This document shows positions 38,242 to 52,837 of a stretch of DNA of 64,000 bases, one piece after another. The stretch comes from Utricularia gibba (Eukaryota > Streptophyta > Magnoliopsida > Lamiales > Lentibulariaceae). Both the position numbers and the translations under genes were made by a program. Every line of letters starts with the position of its first letter. Position 1 is the stretch's first letter. The stretch spans positions 1,490,501-1,554,500 of the forward strand of contig NEEC01000014.1 in NCBI GenBank assembly GCA_002189035.1, in the 5' to 3' direction. The notes under the pieces were generated by a model. The model was not told the origin of the DNA and did no database searches. It worked only from the letters and a program-made list of their open reading frames with translations.

Positions 38242-40958
38242 CTATGGTTGGTGCTCGATGCTCGCCGAGTTGACATGACATATTTCATGAAACAACAGCT
38301 TGATTGTTTGGCGAGGGGACAACCGACACAGGTCGATACATTCCTCAAGATCAGCATCACATGTTAGTAGTATCCATTCGCCATCATCATCCAGATACTT
38401 GAGATGGAAGTCTGTGGCATCTTCAACCTTGAATCGCTTCGATACTTCTTGCAACAGATCCAGGTACTTCCAATGATTCTGCACACGCAACCGGATTGTG
38501 TCGGTCCTGTAAGAAACTTTCATTCTCAGACCAGCCTTTTCTGCTGCAGGGATGAGGGATTCTGGTTTGTGAAGAGAACTAGGAATGAGTTTTGGGCCAT
38601 CCTTTATCATATGCAGATTTTCTTTGCTAGTTGAAGGCTCTTCTTGGTTGTCTTTATGGCTTACTGGGGAGGAAGAATGAGCCCTTGCAGGATGCACTTC
38701 GATGGAGCAGCTTCTCCTTGAACTGGAACTGTAACTGCGGGAAGTTGATGGTGAGGGAAATGCAGCTGCATGCCTTGAAGTGTTGATATCAACCTTCTCG
38801 TCCAATGAAGCTGTTCCAGGTTTACAAGGAGATGCCAGTTTAGAGAAATTCGAGTAGACGGGCTCCATCTTCACAAGACTTGATGCACCCTGGACTGAAT
38901 CAATCACGCGTTGGATCTTTTGCAAGGAATGGCCAACTTTCTTGATCGTTCGACACGGCCAACGCCGTATACCATGCTGGCGACATATCCTTTTCAGAGT
39001 TGTGGGGCACACTGCAATCAGTAGCATGGAGAAGTAAGCAAAAAGACATGACAAGTTCACCGCAGTGATATTATCAGAGACATGGCAATGCGTACCACCG
39101 AGATGTGTTGCTGCATCTTTCAGTGTTCCTGAAAAATGCTGCTTAAGTTCCTGTAGTGTTATCGTCTTCTCAGCTTTGCTGCGTCTTTTTTCCCGTGCCC
39201 GGCTTGTTGAGAGCAGCCCATCTGGCGCAGAAGTAAATGTCATAATATTGGGTGTGACCAATCCGCAGTCTTCGTGATGCATCAACGCAGGCTTCAGGCT
39301 TGGATCTCTTGAGCTGCCAATACATTTGAATGCACTTGTGGATGCATTATTAGCTATACCGGCCTCCTGTTGCAGCTCTTCATCTGTCACAACCCTTAAG
39401 GTCCGGCAAGCGTTCTGCATCGTCGTTGACAGTGATGAAAGCAGTTTCCTTTGCTCCTCTGCTTCCCCACACTTCACAGGCAAGAAGAACTCCAAAACGA
39501 AATCTGCCAGTCCGGTTGAAGTACTCCTAAGACGTATGGCAACAGCAGCTTTAAGACCAAAGATCCTTGCATAGTGGGAGAGAGGGTATTCTGTGATGCT
39601 GCAAGAAGTAACATCAGATGAATAACAGGGCTGGTTCGTCTCAAAAGCTTTCCCAACCACACCTAAACCCTTTAGCAAATGGTACTCGGAGCATGCCTCA
39701 TGAAAACCCTGAATCAGAGGATCGAATATGTAGCAGGCAGAGTCCACAGGGGAGACGCAGTTGTTTACATTTTCATCAGAGTGTCGGCATCCTTCTTTGC
39801 CTTGTAAGATACATGAGACCCAGGTTTGAGCTAATGGCAATTTATGACTTGTGCATACTGATCCCAGAACATCATATATTTCTGGTAAGGCAGCTTGGTA
39901 AGATAAATCACTTGTTGTCTGCAAATTGAACAGACGCATCAGCCATGCATTCTGAGTTGATTCATTGTTACACTAAAGCTCTATTACCTTTCCATTTTCA
40001 AACCTTGAAAGCTCTGCAGTCCGGAGATTTACAGCCTATAAAGCAAACAACTTTTCTCAGTAAACATTCATAGAGGAAAGATTGCTCTGCAGATGATCAT
40101 ACAATACATTTATATGAAAAAAATGCTAACCTCCAGAGCTTTGCAGACGGTTAGAAGTTCAGGGCGATACTGAATCTTTTGCTTTGTCAAGACAACCTCA
40201 ATGACACCCAAGCAAGCTTTGTTCCCCTGTTCAAGGACAGGGACGAGAAGAGTACCACGAACATCGTACTTGAGAGCATGATCGATTCTGGGGTACTCAT
40301 CCCATGTAAAAAAACGAACATCTGGTGTCCATTCAGGGACCTTACTCCTGAACACCCTCCCAGGCAATCCAACAATGCCCTTGTAATCTTCATCTGTAGA
40401 GAACTGGTAACTCACAGAGACTTCTCTATAGTGAGCGAGACTTGCACAGTTGAAATCAAGTGAGTAAGGCTGATCATCGGTGGTTAGGACACGCTTTCCC
40501 TCTCTGTTTACAGGAGCCCAGATTTGGATAAGTGCATCTCTATCCGCTAAGCACTTTTGCAAGCAACCAAGTGCCTGAATCAAACGTTCCATCACAGGTG
40601 TTGAAGGCCTTGGTCCAATCCACCACCGTTTGCTCGGTTCAGCAGATTCAAGAGAGTCTTCGTGCTCGGCGAACATACCAACAGAATTGTCATTTGTGAT
40701 GGATTTCGAGCCACCGGCTAACTGCTTATTCTCAGGTGAAGATGATGTCTGGTTCTCATTCTGAAAACCCTTTGATGGGGTCATGGAAAAATCAGCAATT
40801 GTGGCATCAGTATCAAGCTGTTGCTCCAAAGTGGATACAAAATTTGGGGAGCTAAAATAAGGGAACTCCAATCCATTTGCCTCCAACCAGCATCCATCCA
40901 ATATCAGGTCATCTATGATATCCAAATCCAACAAGTTGCCAGGAGAACCCTTGTCCAT
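38242..40958 (-). CDS. NIN-like protein (NLP1/2/4/5 type) transcription factor
   Basis: Four coding exons: 40131-40958, 39988-40035, 39096-39918 and 38242-39011, totalling 2469 nt (822 aa) with no frame break. The N-terminal part (LDDLILDGCWLE-like start, SKRWWIGPRP, IQIWAPVNREGKRVLTT, GIVGLPGRVF) is the nitrate-responsive GAF-like region of NLPs. The RWP-RK DNA-binding domain (residues about 525-585) is present, split by an intron inside LG|VCPTTLKRICRQHGI. A PB1 domain closes the protein (VSYRTDTIRLRV, FHLKYLDDDGEWILLTCDADLEE). NLPs are nuclear master regulators of nitrate-inducible genes and bind nitrate-responsive elements. The opening MDKGSPGN...DDLILDGCWLE favours the NLP1/2/4/5 group. 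Confidence 0.95.
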
Positions 40959-42889
40959 TGCAAATCTAGAACTTCAGCTTATGTGCACAAAATCGAACAA
41001 TCTAACCAGAAGAAGAAATCACATAAAGGAGGGATGCCAAGTGCTGACCGTCTACAGAGATAAAAACAAACAAGAGAATTCCGCTTTTTCCTGGAAAAAA
41101 GAAAGCTTTTTAAAACACAGGAAAGCAGAAACAGAAACGACTTTGAGTTCTAACATCAAAGATACTCCCCTCCTAAAAAGGGATCTCCAGCGTCGGTTAC
41201 CTGGGAAGTGATTAATTTCTGGGTCGTGTCTCAAGTGCGGGCTCCCCAATTATCTCCCACGAAGTTGACGTTTGAACACGGAAACAAAGGATTTAGATTC
41301 AGCCTCACGATGCTGCTGAGGAATAGTATATTCAATACTGCGCTGATTCTTTTGGATTCAAAAGGGTTCTCGACAGACAGGAAGATGAATATTCTATGGC
41401 TATGGCACTCACTCCGGGTCCCCAACCCAGAAAGGTAACCCCTCGAGACAGACCCCACCTGCCTCAAGAATCACCCACACCATTAAAAAATAGTCAACCC
41501 TAGAAACAACCAGGCTGTGCAGTACCTGCTTTGTCCACATGTGGGGTGGGTCAATGAGATGAACTCCAGAATCCTGAAGCATATCTGCATCCCACCGCGA
41601 CTACCATTCACGCTGCTTTCAGATTTTTTTCGTGCTGTCAACTTCATTGACCCCCAGTTTTCCAGAATCATTGGGAATCAGGGTGTAAAACGTTTGAGAC
41701 AAATTGGGTCTGTTTCAAGTGTTGGTGTACTGTAGAAAATTATCCTCCAACAAAAACACTTCCGTAGTAGTCCCCTGGAAACTAGTGGTTGGCAGAATTA
41801 AAGATGTTTCAAATATGCTGACACCAAAACAACTTAGGGGAGCGAATTGGTTCCAAAAACCAGACTTGGGAACTTTCTTCTTCCCCCAAAGCGCTGAACC
41901 AGTGAGTGGCTGAGCTGGAGAACCAGCATTGGCGCAGCGAGGAGACTAGCGAAAGCACAATATTCTTGCTGTTTCCCAGCTTACTACAATCCGTTTCCTC
42001 TCCTACAATCACCGCAACGCCTAGCTGCTACGGCCAGCAATTTCTCTCACCTGGAACTTTATGAAGTCATTCCTCCCTCCTAAAACTGCTACGTCAACGG
42101 TTAGTTTCTACCAGTAGATATTTCTCTCCTAATATATACACGTAGACGCCTCATTAACCACTAGTGAAGGTGTTGCTGATGAGAAAATGTCGGATATTTC
42201 AGCCAGTACCAAAGAGAAGATACTGAAAAGAGAAAAAACCAAGAGCTAGATTACAAAGGTAGAATCATCATCTAATGTTGTTTTAGTTGTTAAATATAGA
42301 AGTTGAAACAGTTTTTGATTTATGTCATGACACGCGCCTTTGTGGGTTTGAAGTTTGAGGTTTTCTCCCAGTGTACTACAGAGAAGTAGCATAGGAGAGG
42401 CTATCGGAAGAAGATGCATCATCCCTTGGTGAAAAAAAGGGAAATGGGGAGATGGAGAGTAGACTCATTTAGAAGCTCAAACGGAGTGAGGCCGCAGTTT
42501 TGCAGGTTAGTTGTGACACTGCGATTAAATGAAATGAAATGAAGACATGATGAAGTTTCATTACCTGAGTAAGTCAATTGTTTTGTATTCAATGTATTTT
42601 TCTGAGTAGATCGTTTCCTGATGGACTGAAAAACCTAACTAGTCCACATTGAGCAATCCCCAATCGCACTGAATGAACTGTGTAATATCACCAAAGCAGG
42701 CTCAGCGATGATAATGGAATGCAGGGAAAAATGATTAATATAGAGAAATTTGGCAAATGTCAAGACAGAATGCAATAACAAGCCAATTGAGTCGTGCTAC
42801 ATAGAGTCCTGTCCAACATGGTACAAAATGAAGGGGTTGAGAACTCTCCAAGTCTTTCATAGGCAAAAGAAGGTCAAGAGATAGTGGCT
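40959..42889. other. NLP leader/promoter and spacer
   Basis: From 40959 to about 42050 the sequence is not coding but of mixed composition, consistent with a long NLP 5' UTR (possibly with introns) and promoter. 42050-42890 shows no gene and should include the eL30 3' UTR. Confidence 0.35.
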
Positions 42890-44120
<1,231 letters not shown>

Positions 44121-44208
44121 TGTCGGCGACGGCGCGTAAACGAGATACCAGAGATCTGGGGCGTTGGACAAATTTGCAAGCAAATATTTCTAGGGCTTCA
44201 TCTGCATA

Positions 44209-44235
44209 TTGGGCCAAATCACTCCACGAAGCCCA
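44209..44235 (-). promoter_or_regulatory. Site II elements upstream of eL30
   Basis: TTGGGCC at 44209-44215 and AGCCCA at 44230-44235 lie about 90-115 nt upstream of the eL30 start codon. A TAGGGCTT telo-box-like sequence lies near 44191. This is the usual promoter set-up of plant ribosomal-protein genes. Confidence 0.5.
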
Positions 44236-44762
44236 TACGCAAGTAGCAATCCGTGTTTTGCAATATTTCAATTTTAGGAAAATTTCAAATTTTATATTTA
44301 TAAACAAAATTTCAGGGAAAATGATCAAATTTTAAAGAAAATTTTGATTTAAAATTTTTTAAAGAAATCTTTCATTTTTTTCATTTTTTAAAAATCAAAT
44401 TAACTTGTTTTCGCAATTAAAAATTTTATATTTTCTCTACATATTTTTATGAATGAAGATAAGATATACTTTCATGCGGTCGAGTATTTTTTTTCTTAAA
44501 ATAAATAAATAAAGTAATTATTTTGTTGCCTATCCGACAACTCCAATGACCCGGATCCGACAACCAAACCGACAGCCGGTCAACGTAGACTAGAAACAGT
44601 AATAAATCATCCCATGCGAAGTTGAGTTACAAAAACACTGCAACCTGATGATACAGAAGTTTCCTTTTTGCTCCGGGAAGCTCCTCCTACATCGTTCCTT
44701 CCTACACTACCTGAAGAATATGAATAGTACCGGAAAAAGGGTAGCCATACAAAGGTCAGTGG
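44236..44762. other. AT-rich spacer between eL30 promoter and SERK 3' end
   Basis: 44260-44520 is very AT-rich. From about 44530 the sequence is more balanced and probably includes the SERK 3' UTR. No gene seen. Confidence 0.35.
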
Positions 44763-47700
44763 TCATCTCGGGCCGGAGAGTTCGACGGCGTGCAAGTTTT
44801 CCGTCGAGTCGACGATCCAATCTGAAGTGGGATGAGGCGCAAGCTCCACCTCCTGCCGGAGTACCTCAACCTTCTGCCATTCGTCCCACCGTTCGGCTAA
44901 TCCATCGCCTTCGAGCATCCGCACCACCTCCGCCATCTTCGGCCGGTCCATGGGGGAGCTCTGCGTGCAGAGGAGAGCTACTTGGATCAGCTGCTCAACC
45001 TCGGCTTCGACATACTTGCTCTGCAGGTCAGGATCCACCAGCATTTCCAGTTTTTTCTCTTTCAGAAGGCCTTTCACCTGAAATGCATTCCCGCCGGAAA
45101 TGACAATGGGCTGGAGAGAACTTTCATGGCAAAGGAGTCATGGGATGGATCTAAACGTACCCAATCAAGCAGCATGACATCATCATCATTCGCGAGGCGC
45201 GCGAGATCAAATGCTCTCTGCCCTGTTATCAGTTCCAGAAGCATGATTCCATAACCGAAGACATCGGTTTTCTCTGAAGATTTTCCGGTGGACAGGTACT
45301 CCGGTGCGATGTGGCCGATTGTTCCACGAACTGCGGTGGTGACATGAGTATCCTTGTAGTCCATCAGCTTAGCTAATCCAAAATCTCCAACAACCGCCTC
45401 GAACTCCTCATCCAACAAGATGTTTGCAGCTTTGACATCACGATGGATGATCTTCGGGTCACAGTGATCATGCAGATAAGATAAACCTCTGGCTGATCCA
45501 AGAGCGATGCGTTTCCTTGTCTGCCAATCAAGCGGAGGCTCGTTCGGCGGCCTCTCTGCAAGTAGCAAGTTCAGAATATGGTCATCTGGATCTAACGAAC
45601 ACGGTGATGTTCTCTCCTTACCCCTTAAACATGACGCTACACTCCCATTAGCCATGTATGGATAAACGAGCAGCCTTTCCGTCGGAGTCATGCAGAAGCC
45701 ACGCAGTCGGAGGAGGTTCCGGTGCACCGCCATGCTGATCATCTCAACCTCCGTTTGGAACTGGAGCTCTCCACCAGGCGTCCGTTCCTCCTTGAGTCTT
45801 TTAACAGCAACCAGAGAACCATCAGCCAGCCGCCCTTTGTACACCTTCCCAAATCCCCCTCGTCCCAGTATGTTCTTATTGCTGAAGCTATCCGTCGCAA
45901 CTTGAAGCTCTCTGAGAGAGAATCTTTTCAGTTGTCCCAGATGAACTTCAGGATCCTCCTCAGCTGCAGAGGGCAACGGAATGATGTCATCAGTGTGTGT
46001 TGAGATTTCATACGGTCTATCAAATAGAGCTACCAACCAGGTACATCAAAGAAGTACTCCTGTGGTTTTCTCCGGCGCCACCATGCAAAAGCAATGGCAG
46101 GGGCAGCAAACAGCAGAGCAGCACCAGCGGCAACACCTCCCGCGATGGCTCCAGCTGCACTATTGCCTCCTGCAATCCAAAGTTTGCATATTGTGTGAAG
46201 TTGCAGTTCCTCCAAACTGACTCCATGAAAATGAATACCTGGAGAAGACACTGGAGGTGGTGGAACGAAGGGTGGCGGTGGAGAAAACGGGGGTGAACCA
46301 GGGCAAGGCCTCCCAGTGACTGGACCACAGAGGTCCAGATTATTTGAAAAACTGTCAACATAAGTATGATCTAACTTAAATTACAGTGATTCCCAAATAC
46401 GTATTCAATCATGTTGTTCAACAAGCACCTGATGGGGGTGAACAAAGAAAAGGAGCCATTGTCTGGAACAACACCCGAAAGACGATTGTTCGATAAATCC
46501 CTGAGATGAATGAAAGAAAAATGATTTCTTTAGCTCAGAGATGCAAACCCCTTGTACAACTTTGGCACTTACAGAACTTGAAGTGCTGAAATGTTGGTTA
46601 ACGACAGTGGAATAGGACCACTCAAGCTGTTGTTGTTCAACCGGCTGACTTTGCAGGTACATGCATACAAAGTGGACATCAAAAAAACAGAAGAAACACA
46701 ATACACAGCTGCTGAATTTAGAAGGGACGACAGACTTACAGGAACCTCAATTTTGACAATTTTCCTAAAGTATCTGGAATCGGACCACTGAAGCTGTTGA
46801 GATAGAGGTCCAAGCTCACTAAATTCGTTAGATTACCAAGATCGCTTGGTATCATGCCACTAATATTGTTACTGTACAGCTCCCTATAATACAGCAGCTT
46901 TCAAGTAAACACTTGGTTCAAAAAGAGAAACACTGGAGTATTAAAGGATCGACGACCATGCTAAAGGAACGTACAAGTACTGCAAATTTTTGAGCAGGCC
47001 AAGCTGAGGAACTAGTTGGCCAGACAAAGCAGCATTTCCAAGGTCCCTGGATTGGGGGATATGGCAAAGCCATCACACTAAAGACCAATGAAACCAAACC
47101 AACAAACAAAAACAATGTATTCAGGCTCATACACTCTTATCACACTGTTGTCATTGTTGCAGGTGACGTGAAACCATGTGCAAGGATTGACGAGCGTAGG
47201 ATCCCAGCTCTGGAGAACATTGTTGGGATCATCCAGGTTCGTCCTAAGACTGTGCAATGCATCACCTGTCCACACAAGAGGGTGAAAAGCTCGGATCAAA
47301 AGGCACAGTATAAAGTCAAGAACACAAGAAACCGACCTCAACTGTAGCAATTTAGAACGAATATTGCTAATTGGAACCAGCCTAGTGAGTTCAGAAATCC
47401 AAACTCATGATTCTAACTCTTTGATAAACAATAGCAATGATAAATAAGTATATGCATCTCAAGAAATAGCAACAATAGGTCCATACTATGCTGTACACCC
47501 TGTAATGACACTTTCTACACAAAAATTGTCCAAAAGAAAAATTCTGCGCTCAATGTTAGTTACACAATAGGGCCAAGAAGATACGCCACAAAATGACAAA
47601 CTAAAGCTATCACATACCAGGTACAGGTTTTTCATTGCAATAGACACTCCCAAAAGAATTCATATCACAGTAAAACGAAAAAGGAAAACAGAATAGTGCA

Positions 47701-47819
47701 AGTAGCAGCTAACTATGCCGACCTTCCAAATTAGCGTGAATAGTGCGGAGAAAGTGCAGCACTAAGATGAACCACGCAAACAGTGAAATTGTGGCCTCAT
47801 TCTCCCTCCATTTCTCCAT
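44763..47819 (-). CDS. SERK-family LRR receptor kinase (SERK1/2-like)
   Basis: Eleven exons give 628 aa: 47723-47819, 47133-47265, 46975-47046, 46740-46883, 46573-46644, 46429-46500, 46239-46351, 46038-46169, 45622-45963, 45161-45555 and 44763-45077. A signal peptide is followed by the LRRNT ([15 protein letters not shown]), five LRRs of which several match single 72-nt exons, the SERK-specific Ser-Pro-Pro hinge ([16 protein letters not shown]), one membrane span ([22 protein letters not shown]) and an RD kinase: GRGGFG loop about 311, K333, HRD with D432, DFG about 450. The tail ends SGPR, as in SERK1/2. SERKs are plasma-membrane co-receptors for brassinosteroid, immune and developmental LRR kinases. 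No frame break. Confidence 0.97.
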
Positions 47820-50129
47820 CCTCCCCAAGAAAATAGTTACCCACGCGAACACCGAGGACTAACTTCACAAGTTCATGAGATGCTACCCCAGATCCAAACC
47901 AAGAAAAACCCAGCATTTACAGAAAGAACCCACAAACCGACACAACACCCCCCTTCATCCACACCACCAACTTCAGAAGCTCAGCTAACCACACCATCAA
48001 GCTGAACCCATCTCACAGCTCAACCAAGAACCCAGAAACCGAAGTGAGATTCTTGGCGCACCGCCGAATATCATCAAACTTTGAAAAACTTTCTTTCAAG
48101 TAATTATCTTCTCTGGCATTGCCTGCAAACCTTTTTCACCTATGTACAGTACACTGCTTTTTCTCACCCTCGCTCACCCTCCTACCGTCCACTTCTTCTC
48201 TCTCCTCTGTCGCCTGTAAACAAGTATGGAAGAGAGAGAACCCGAGCAAGTGAGTGTCAGTATGTGTGATGATTTTTTGGGGGGGCTATTTTTTTTCTTT
48301 CTCAATTTTTTTTTTTCTCGGAGGCGTGACTCCGCCTGTGACCACTGCCATGGCCTGGGTTCGAGACCTGCCCGAAGCCTTCCCTCCGCCATCACAACTG
48401 TAAGACTGTCAGCCTACTTAAACACCTTGGCAAAAGTGCACCCCTCATCTCTCCCTAATTTCCATATTCGCCCCATTCTCTTCCTGCACAAATAAATGTA
48501 TCATACTTTTCCCCCATAAACTACCCACCACCCAACCCGCAGTGAAACAATTCACAGGAATATCATTTCATTCACTTTACCCTTTTCTTCCCACATTGCA
48601 ACCTATTGTCTGCAGTAAAAAAAATTTGATCTTTACCTTTTGGTAATTAGAAATGCTATTAGTTGCAGAGAGACACATTTAATGGGAGAGTTAATGCGAT
48701 GAAGTTAGGTAAAGTTGAGGTATTGGTAGACATAATTATAGTTACCGTTTCTATAATTGTGCTCGTTGACTGCCCAAGCAGAAGGGCCACCTACGCACAT
48801 TTACTCTCTGCCCTTTTGGTTCTGCTGCTAATGCTGGCGGGTTACCTGGTTTTGAGGTTCTATACGAGTATAATGAACAGTTTACAGAGGCGGGGAAGGG
48901 GTATCATCTGACTCAGGCGCAGGCGGGAGGCCCCATCTGAGAGCCCACCTGCTTGAACTGGTAAGCTTCCTTAGCAGCAGCCATTAGCCACAGCGCTTTT
49001 GTCTTTCTTGATCATCTTCTTGTGCCAGTCAATGCGCTGCTACAGTGCGCCACATGGCTGCGGAGGTTCCCGGGCTGAGCCCCTTTGGATTAGAGAAGCG
49101 AAAACGGGGCGATGATGGGTTGACTATTTGGGGAAAATGACAATTTGTGATTAGCTGTGAAGTAACCCCACCGGCGGCGCCAGATGAAAGTGACGAGATG
49201 ACGGCGTAGGCAAAATGGAGCCCGAGGTGGTGGGTTTTGGCGTTTGGGTTCCTCTTCTGCTGCTGGGGCGCGCAGAAGCTTTCCGGCCGTACAATGTTGT
49301 TCAGCTCGGTTTGAAGAGGGTGACGCCACATGATGCGCGTCGGGATTCCAATCCGATGGTTTCTTATCGTTATCCACCTGCGTTGCCCATCCGTATTTTG
49401 TAAAATAGTGATCATGGGACAGACAGAAATAGCATGGCGTGGTCATGATCATGACATGACGACATGAGAGCGATGCCCTCTTCGATCCATTTGTTTTGGT
49501 CTTTTTGGTGTCTTAAAATCATGGACATGAGGCTTATTACACACATCTCTTGAGAATCCTTGTCCGAGAACAGTGCTTGGGGCAGCCCCTGGTTAAAGCA
49601 GCCAAGAAAGCCTGATGGGGAGGAAAGAAACCTGTTAGTTTAGCAGCATATAATAAGCAAAAGGATCAGTGTGATGTGAATGATTACCAGATGATTTTAG
49701 AAATTGTGGTTACAGGGTAGACCCACAGCATCAAATCGTAATCATTCAAGAAGTTTATGTGTATGGTATTCCGGCCGACCAGCTCTGAGAGGATTGGCTC
49801 CACCAACACCTATTTCCAGAACTTGTCCTTGGGCCAATACATTTCCACCACACGGTGGAGAATTCACTGTTTGGGAATCTAAGCATTTACAGAACATGAT
49901 CTATTGTCTGTGTTTCACATTCATATTTTAAATGCAACAGATAAGACTGAGAAATAGACGAGTCAGCAACTGCATGATCTCCCAAAAAGTGTGCATAACA
50001 TACTCAAATAAGATGGCCAACATATATTTTATGTACAGAAATAAGAAGACATGGAGGGGAAAAAGCCCAAGTGCCTCGTGTGTTGAATCAACGGTAATAA
50101 CTATCACAGATGGTGAATACATTATAGCA
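47820..50129. other. SERK leader/promoter and long spacer
   Basis: 47820-48260 fits the SERK 5' UTR and promoter, with a CT-rich stretch about 48180-48210. 48260-49680 has no recognisable gene. Frames at 48663-48911 (hydrophobic) and 49090-49452 (minus) lack known motifs. 49680-50129 may be the NAC gene's 3' UTR. Confidence 0.35.
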
Positions 50130-52505
50130 TCAGTGACAATCCACAAGTTTGGCAGAAACCCATAATGTAGCACATAATATTCCCACAAAAGACACAACAA
50201 GGATAATGCCAGTCATACGACTGAATGATGAACTTTGCACCATCATCACACCTTTACCTGGTGAGGAAGGGAGTGGAACATTCAGACTTTTGGGGTTCAA
50301 TCTTAACCTACTAAAACTAGACATTCTTTGCAAAGCCCTATTAACCAAAAGGCTTTCAGAAGCTGAAGCAGGAGTGGTAGGTATAGACTCCACAAAAGAC
50401 CAGAGAGTAGTGGATAACCATGAGTCTGTACCATCATCCTCATCCTGTTTCTTGCTTCCGATTTCATTGGCTCCAGTTGGGGATGGTTTACAAAATCAAG
50501 AGTGCGATTTTCATGGATAATACCTAAGTCATACCAAAATCCATATGCATTATCAGTAGCGAATCTACCAAACAATAATATGATAAATGGTGGTGGCCTA
50601 GCTATGGCATGCCACACAACATAACTTAACGATGGGGGCAAATGAAGTGCGAGAGGTGTTGCAGTGTTATTCCCTCTCAGGTACCTGGATTCAACAAATG
50701 GATGAAGTCTTGGTCGGCTTCTGTCGAAGGTATACAGCCTTTCTCTTCCATAGAAAGCGGATAGTTGTTTCCATTCACATTCGAAAATTGCTGATGCAGT
50801 GTGTATGTGGCATTTACATTGTCCAGAGAGACTGATGGAAGAGTTGGGATTGTGTTGATTCTTCCAGCCCAGAAATCAAGATTATTAGCCTGCATCTGCC
50901 AGGATTCACCATTACCAACATCAAAAGGAAGTGAGGATGCATCTTGGAAGTCAAACTCGTTGAAACCATCTACTTCATCAAAATGCAGCTCATCATTAGG
51001 TATACAAGTGCTCAATGAAGTTGGACAGGGGGCATCAGATCATTCATCTCCAGGAAATCTTCCAAAAAGTCCTCAGTAGGGTTGATCTCTTGAACATTAA
51101 GGAGTGGAACAGAAGAGACATCTAGAGCATTTGATAAAAGTAATGCGTTTGTTCCTATCTGCTCGATGTCAAAACAAGCTGGTACATCGAATCCAGGGTC
51201 ATGCTCATGGACAGCTGGTATGGACACATCCTGCAAAGAGTGTCCAGACAAGTTACTCTGCACGCCCTCCTCCGCAGCAAGGGCATGCCCAACATTGTTG
51301 TTGACTTGTGGTATGCTCAAGATAGGCTCAACTTCTAGCTTTTGTACGATTTCTGCAAAAGCATCTTGTGATGACGAGCACTGAACATTCTTAATACCAT
51401 CACCGGCCACGAAAGAACGAAACTCAAGCTCATCATTATCCCAATAATCTTCCCGAAATGGAGCACCATATTGTTCACCATTTTTAGGACCTGGGCCACT
51501 TTTTTTGTAAACCTTGTACAAGGCAAAATATTCTTTCTCAGTTTGGCATCTTTTGAGCTCCTCTTCATCCATGGTGTATTCGTGCATGACCCAGTCAGTT
51601 CGCACGCCACTTGGTGCGCGGCCCCTATAGAATACTAATGTCTTCTTTATCCCAACATTTCGAGGACCACATGAGATGCTTCTATCCTTTCCAGTAGCTT
51701 TCCAGTATCCGTGCTTTGTAGCTCGATTGGATCGTGCACCATTAGGATATTTCCTGTCTCTTGGACTAAAGAAGAACCATTGCCTGTCCCCAGTTTTTAG
51801 TTTTGACATCCCTGCAAACAAGAACATGAAGCAACATAAGCGATCCTTAAATCATACGAATATGAACCACTGTCTTTATGGTTTTCAAGACAAAATGGGA
51901 AGCAAAAAGCCAATCGATTTATCTAAAACTAGACGGCACAGAAACATACTAAGAAATCACCAACACAGAAACATAATAAGAAATCATGTTTTGTAAGTTA
52001 GTCTATTAGACGCCAACAGAAATCAACTACCCACAAAAAAATAGCACGGAAAAGGTAACTTACCCCCAAAAATATCAGGGAAAAAGGTGACTTACCCCCA
52101 AAAATCAACACACAAGGCAATCATCCTCAAAACATAAAGACTTCCACAGTACTGAAGATAGCACCGGCAGCAGGAAAGGAATCAAAGCGAGAGTAAGTTA
52201 TCATAACAAAAACAACAACAACAAAGCATGAGCAATCAAGAAACAAAATAAGCAACTCCACAACAAAACCAGTCAACCTTGACAGACCTAGAGAAAATAG
52301 GAGTAAAAAAAAAAAAAAACCCACCAGGCAACTCCTCAGGATCCCACTTGTAAACATCAGTCTCGCCGATTACATCCAAACGGTGGCGCTTACAGCAAAC
52401 CTTTCTCTTCAAATAGTAGAGCACGAGTTCCTCGTCCGTGGGGTGGAATCTGAATCCAGGAGGAAAAGGACCTCCCTTATCCAGAAAACCAGAATCCAGG
52501 TTCAT
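50130..52505 (-). CDS. Membrane-tethered NAC transcription factor (ANAC017/NTL-like), two 1-nt frameshifts
   Basis: Three exons: 52325-52505, 50685-51811 and 50130-50523, for about 567 aa if two missing bases are allowed for. NAC subdomains A-E are all present: [69 protein letters not shown] and WVMHEY. The C-terminus [16 protein letters not shown] plus a single hydrophobic segment ([18 protein letters not shown]) marks the membrane-bound group that includes ANAC017, ANAC013 and ANAC053/078. These sit in the ER and are released by proteolysis to drive mitochondrial retrograde and stress responses. Frame breaks lie in the G-run 51028-51032 (LMPP continues as [12 protein letters not shown]) and at 50479-50482 (VNHP continues as [10 protein letters not shown]). 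Confidence 0.9.
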
Positions 52506-52837
52506 AGATAAAAAAACGACGACAAGAGTAGAGTGAAAAGATCTGAATGCCCAAGTGATGGGGGAGAAGGGAAGAGGACAAGAGTCGTGGAGAGGAAGGA
52601 ACCTCCGACAGGATTTAGAAAAGATAAATTATTTCTCGGAAAACGATCAGAAATATTTCGAGTAGTGATGCGGTGAAAGTGAAGCCCAAGTTGTGTGTGG
52701 TGGATTCCCCTTGTTGACTTGACTACGCTGCAATGGTCTTTCTCTCTTTATTTTCATTTTTTTTTAGAGAAGAGCGGGATTTTCTGGGGCATTGTTCCGA
52801 ACACTTGGGGGCGTTGTCACGAAGCTGAATAGTGAAG
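52506..52837. promoter_or_regulatory. Divergent promoter between NAC and PUS3 genes
   Basis: The two start codons face away from each other with only 332 nt between them, so leaders and promoters of both genes must share this interval. An AGCCCA element lies near 52682 and the PUS3 side carries a CT/T-rich stretch (52738-52765). Confidence 0.45.

Noticed and set aside
48330..48380. tRNA-like GGTTCGAGACC block
   Set aside because: It resembles a T-arm, but no A box, acceptor stem or anticodon arm can be placed around it.
48663..48911. 82-codon hydrophobic plus-strand ORF
   Set aside because: Begins with a non-ATG codon. The hydrophobicity reflects T-rich sequence, and there is no family match or promoter signal.
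49090..49452. 120-codon minus-strand ORF upstream of the NAC 3' end
   Set aside because: GC-rich region with unordered peptide and no motif or splice support. A plus-strand frame overlaps it equally well.
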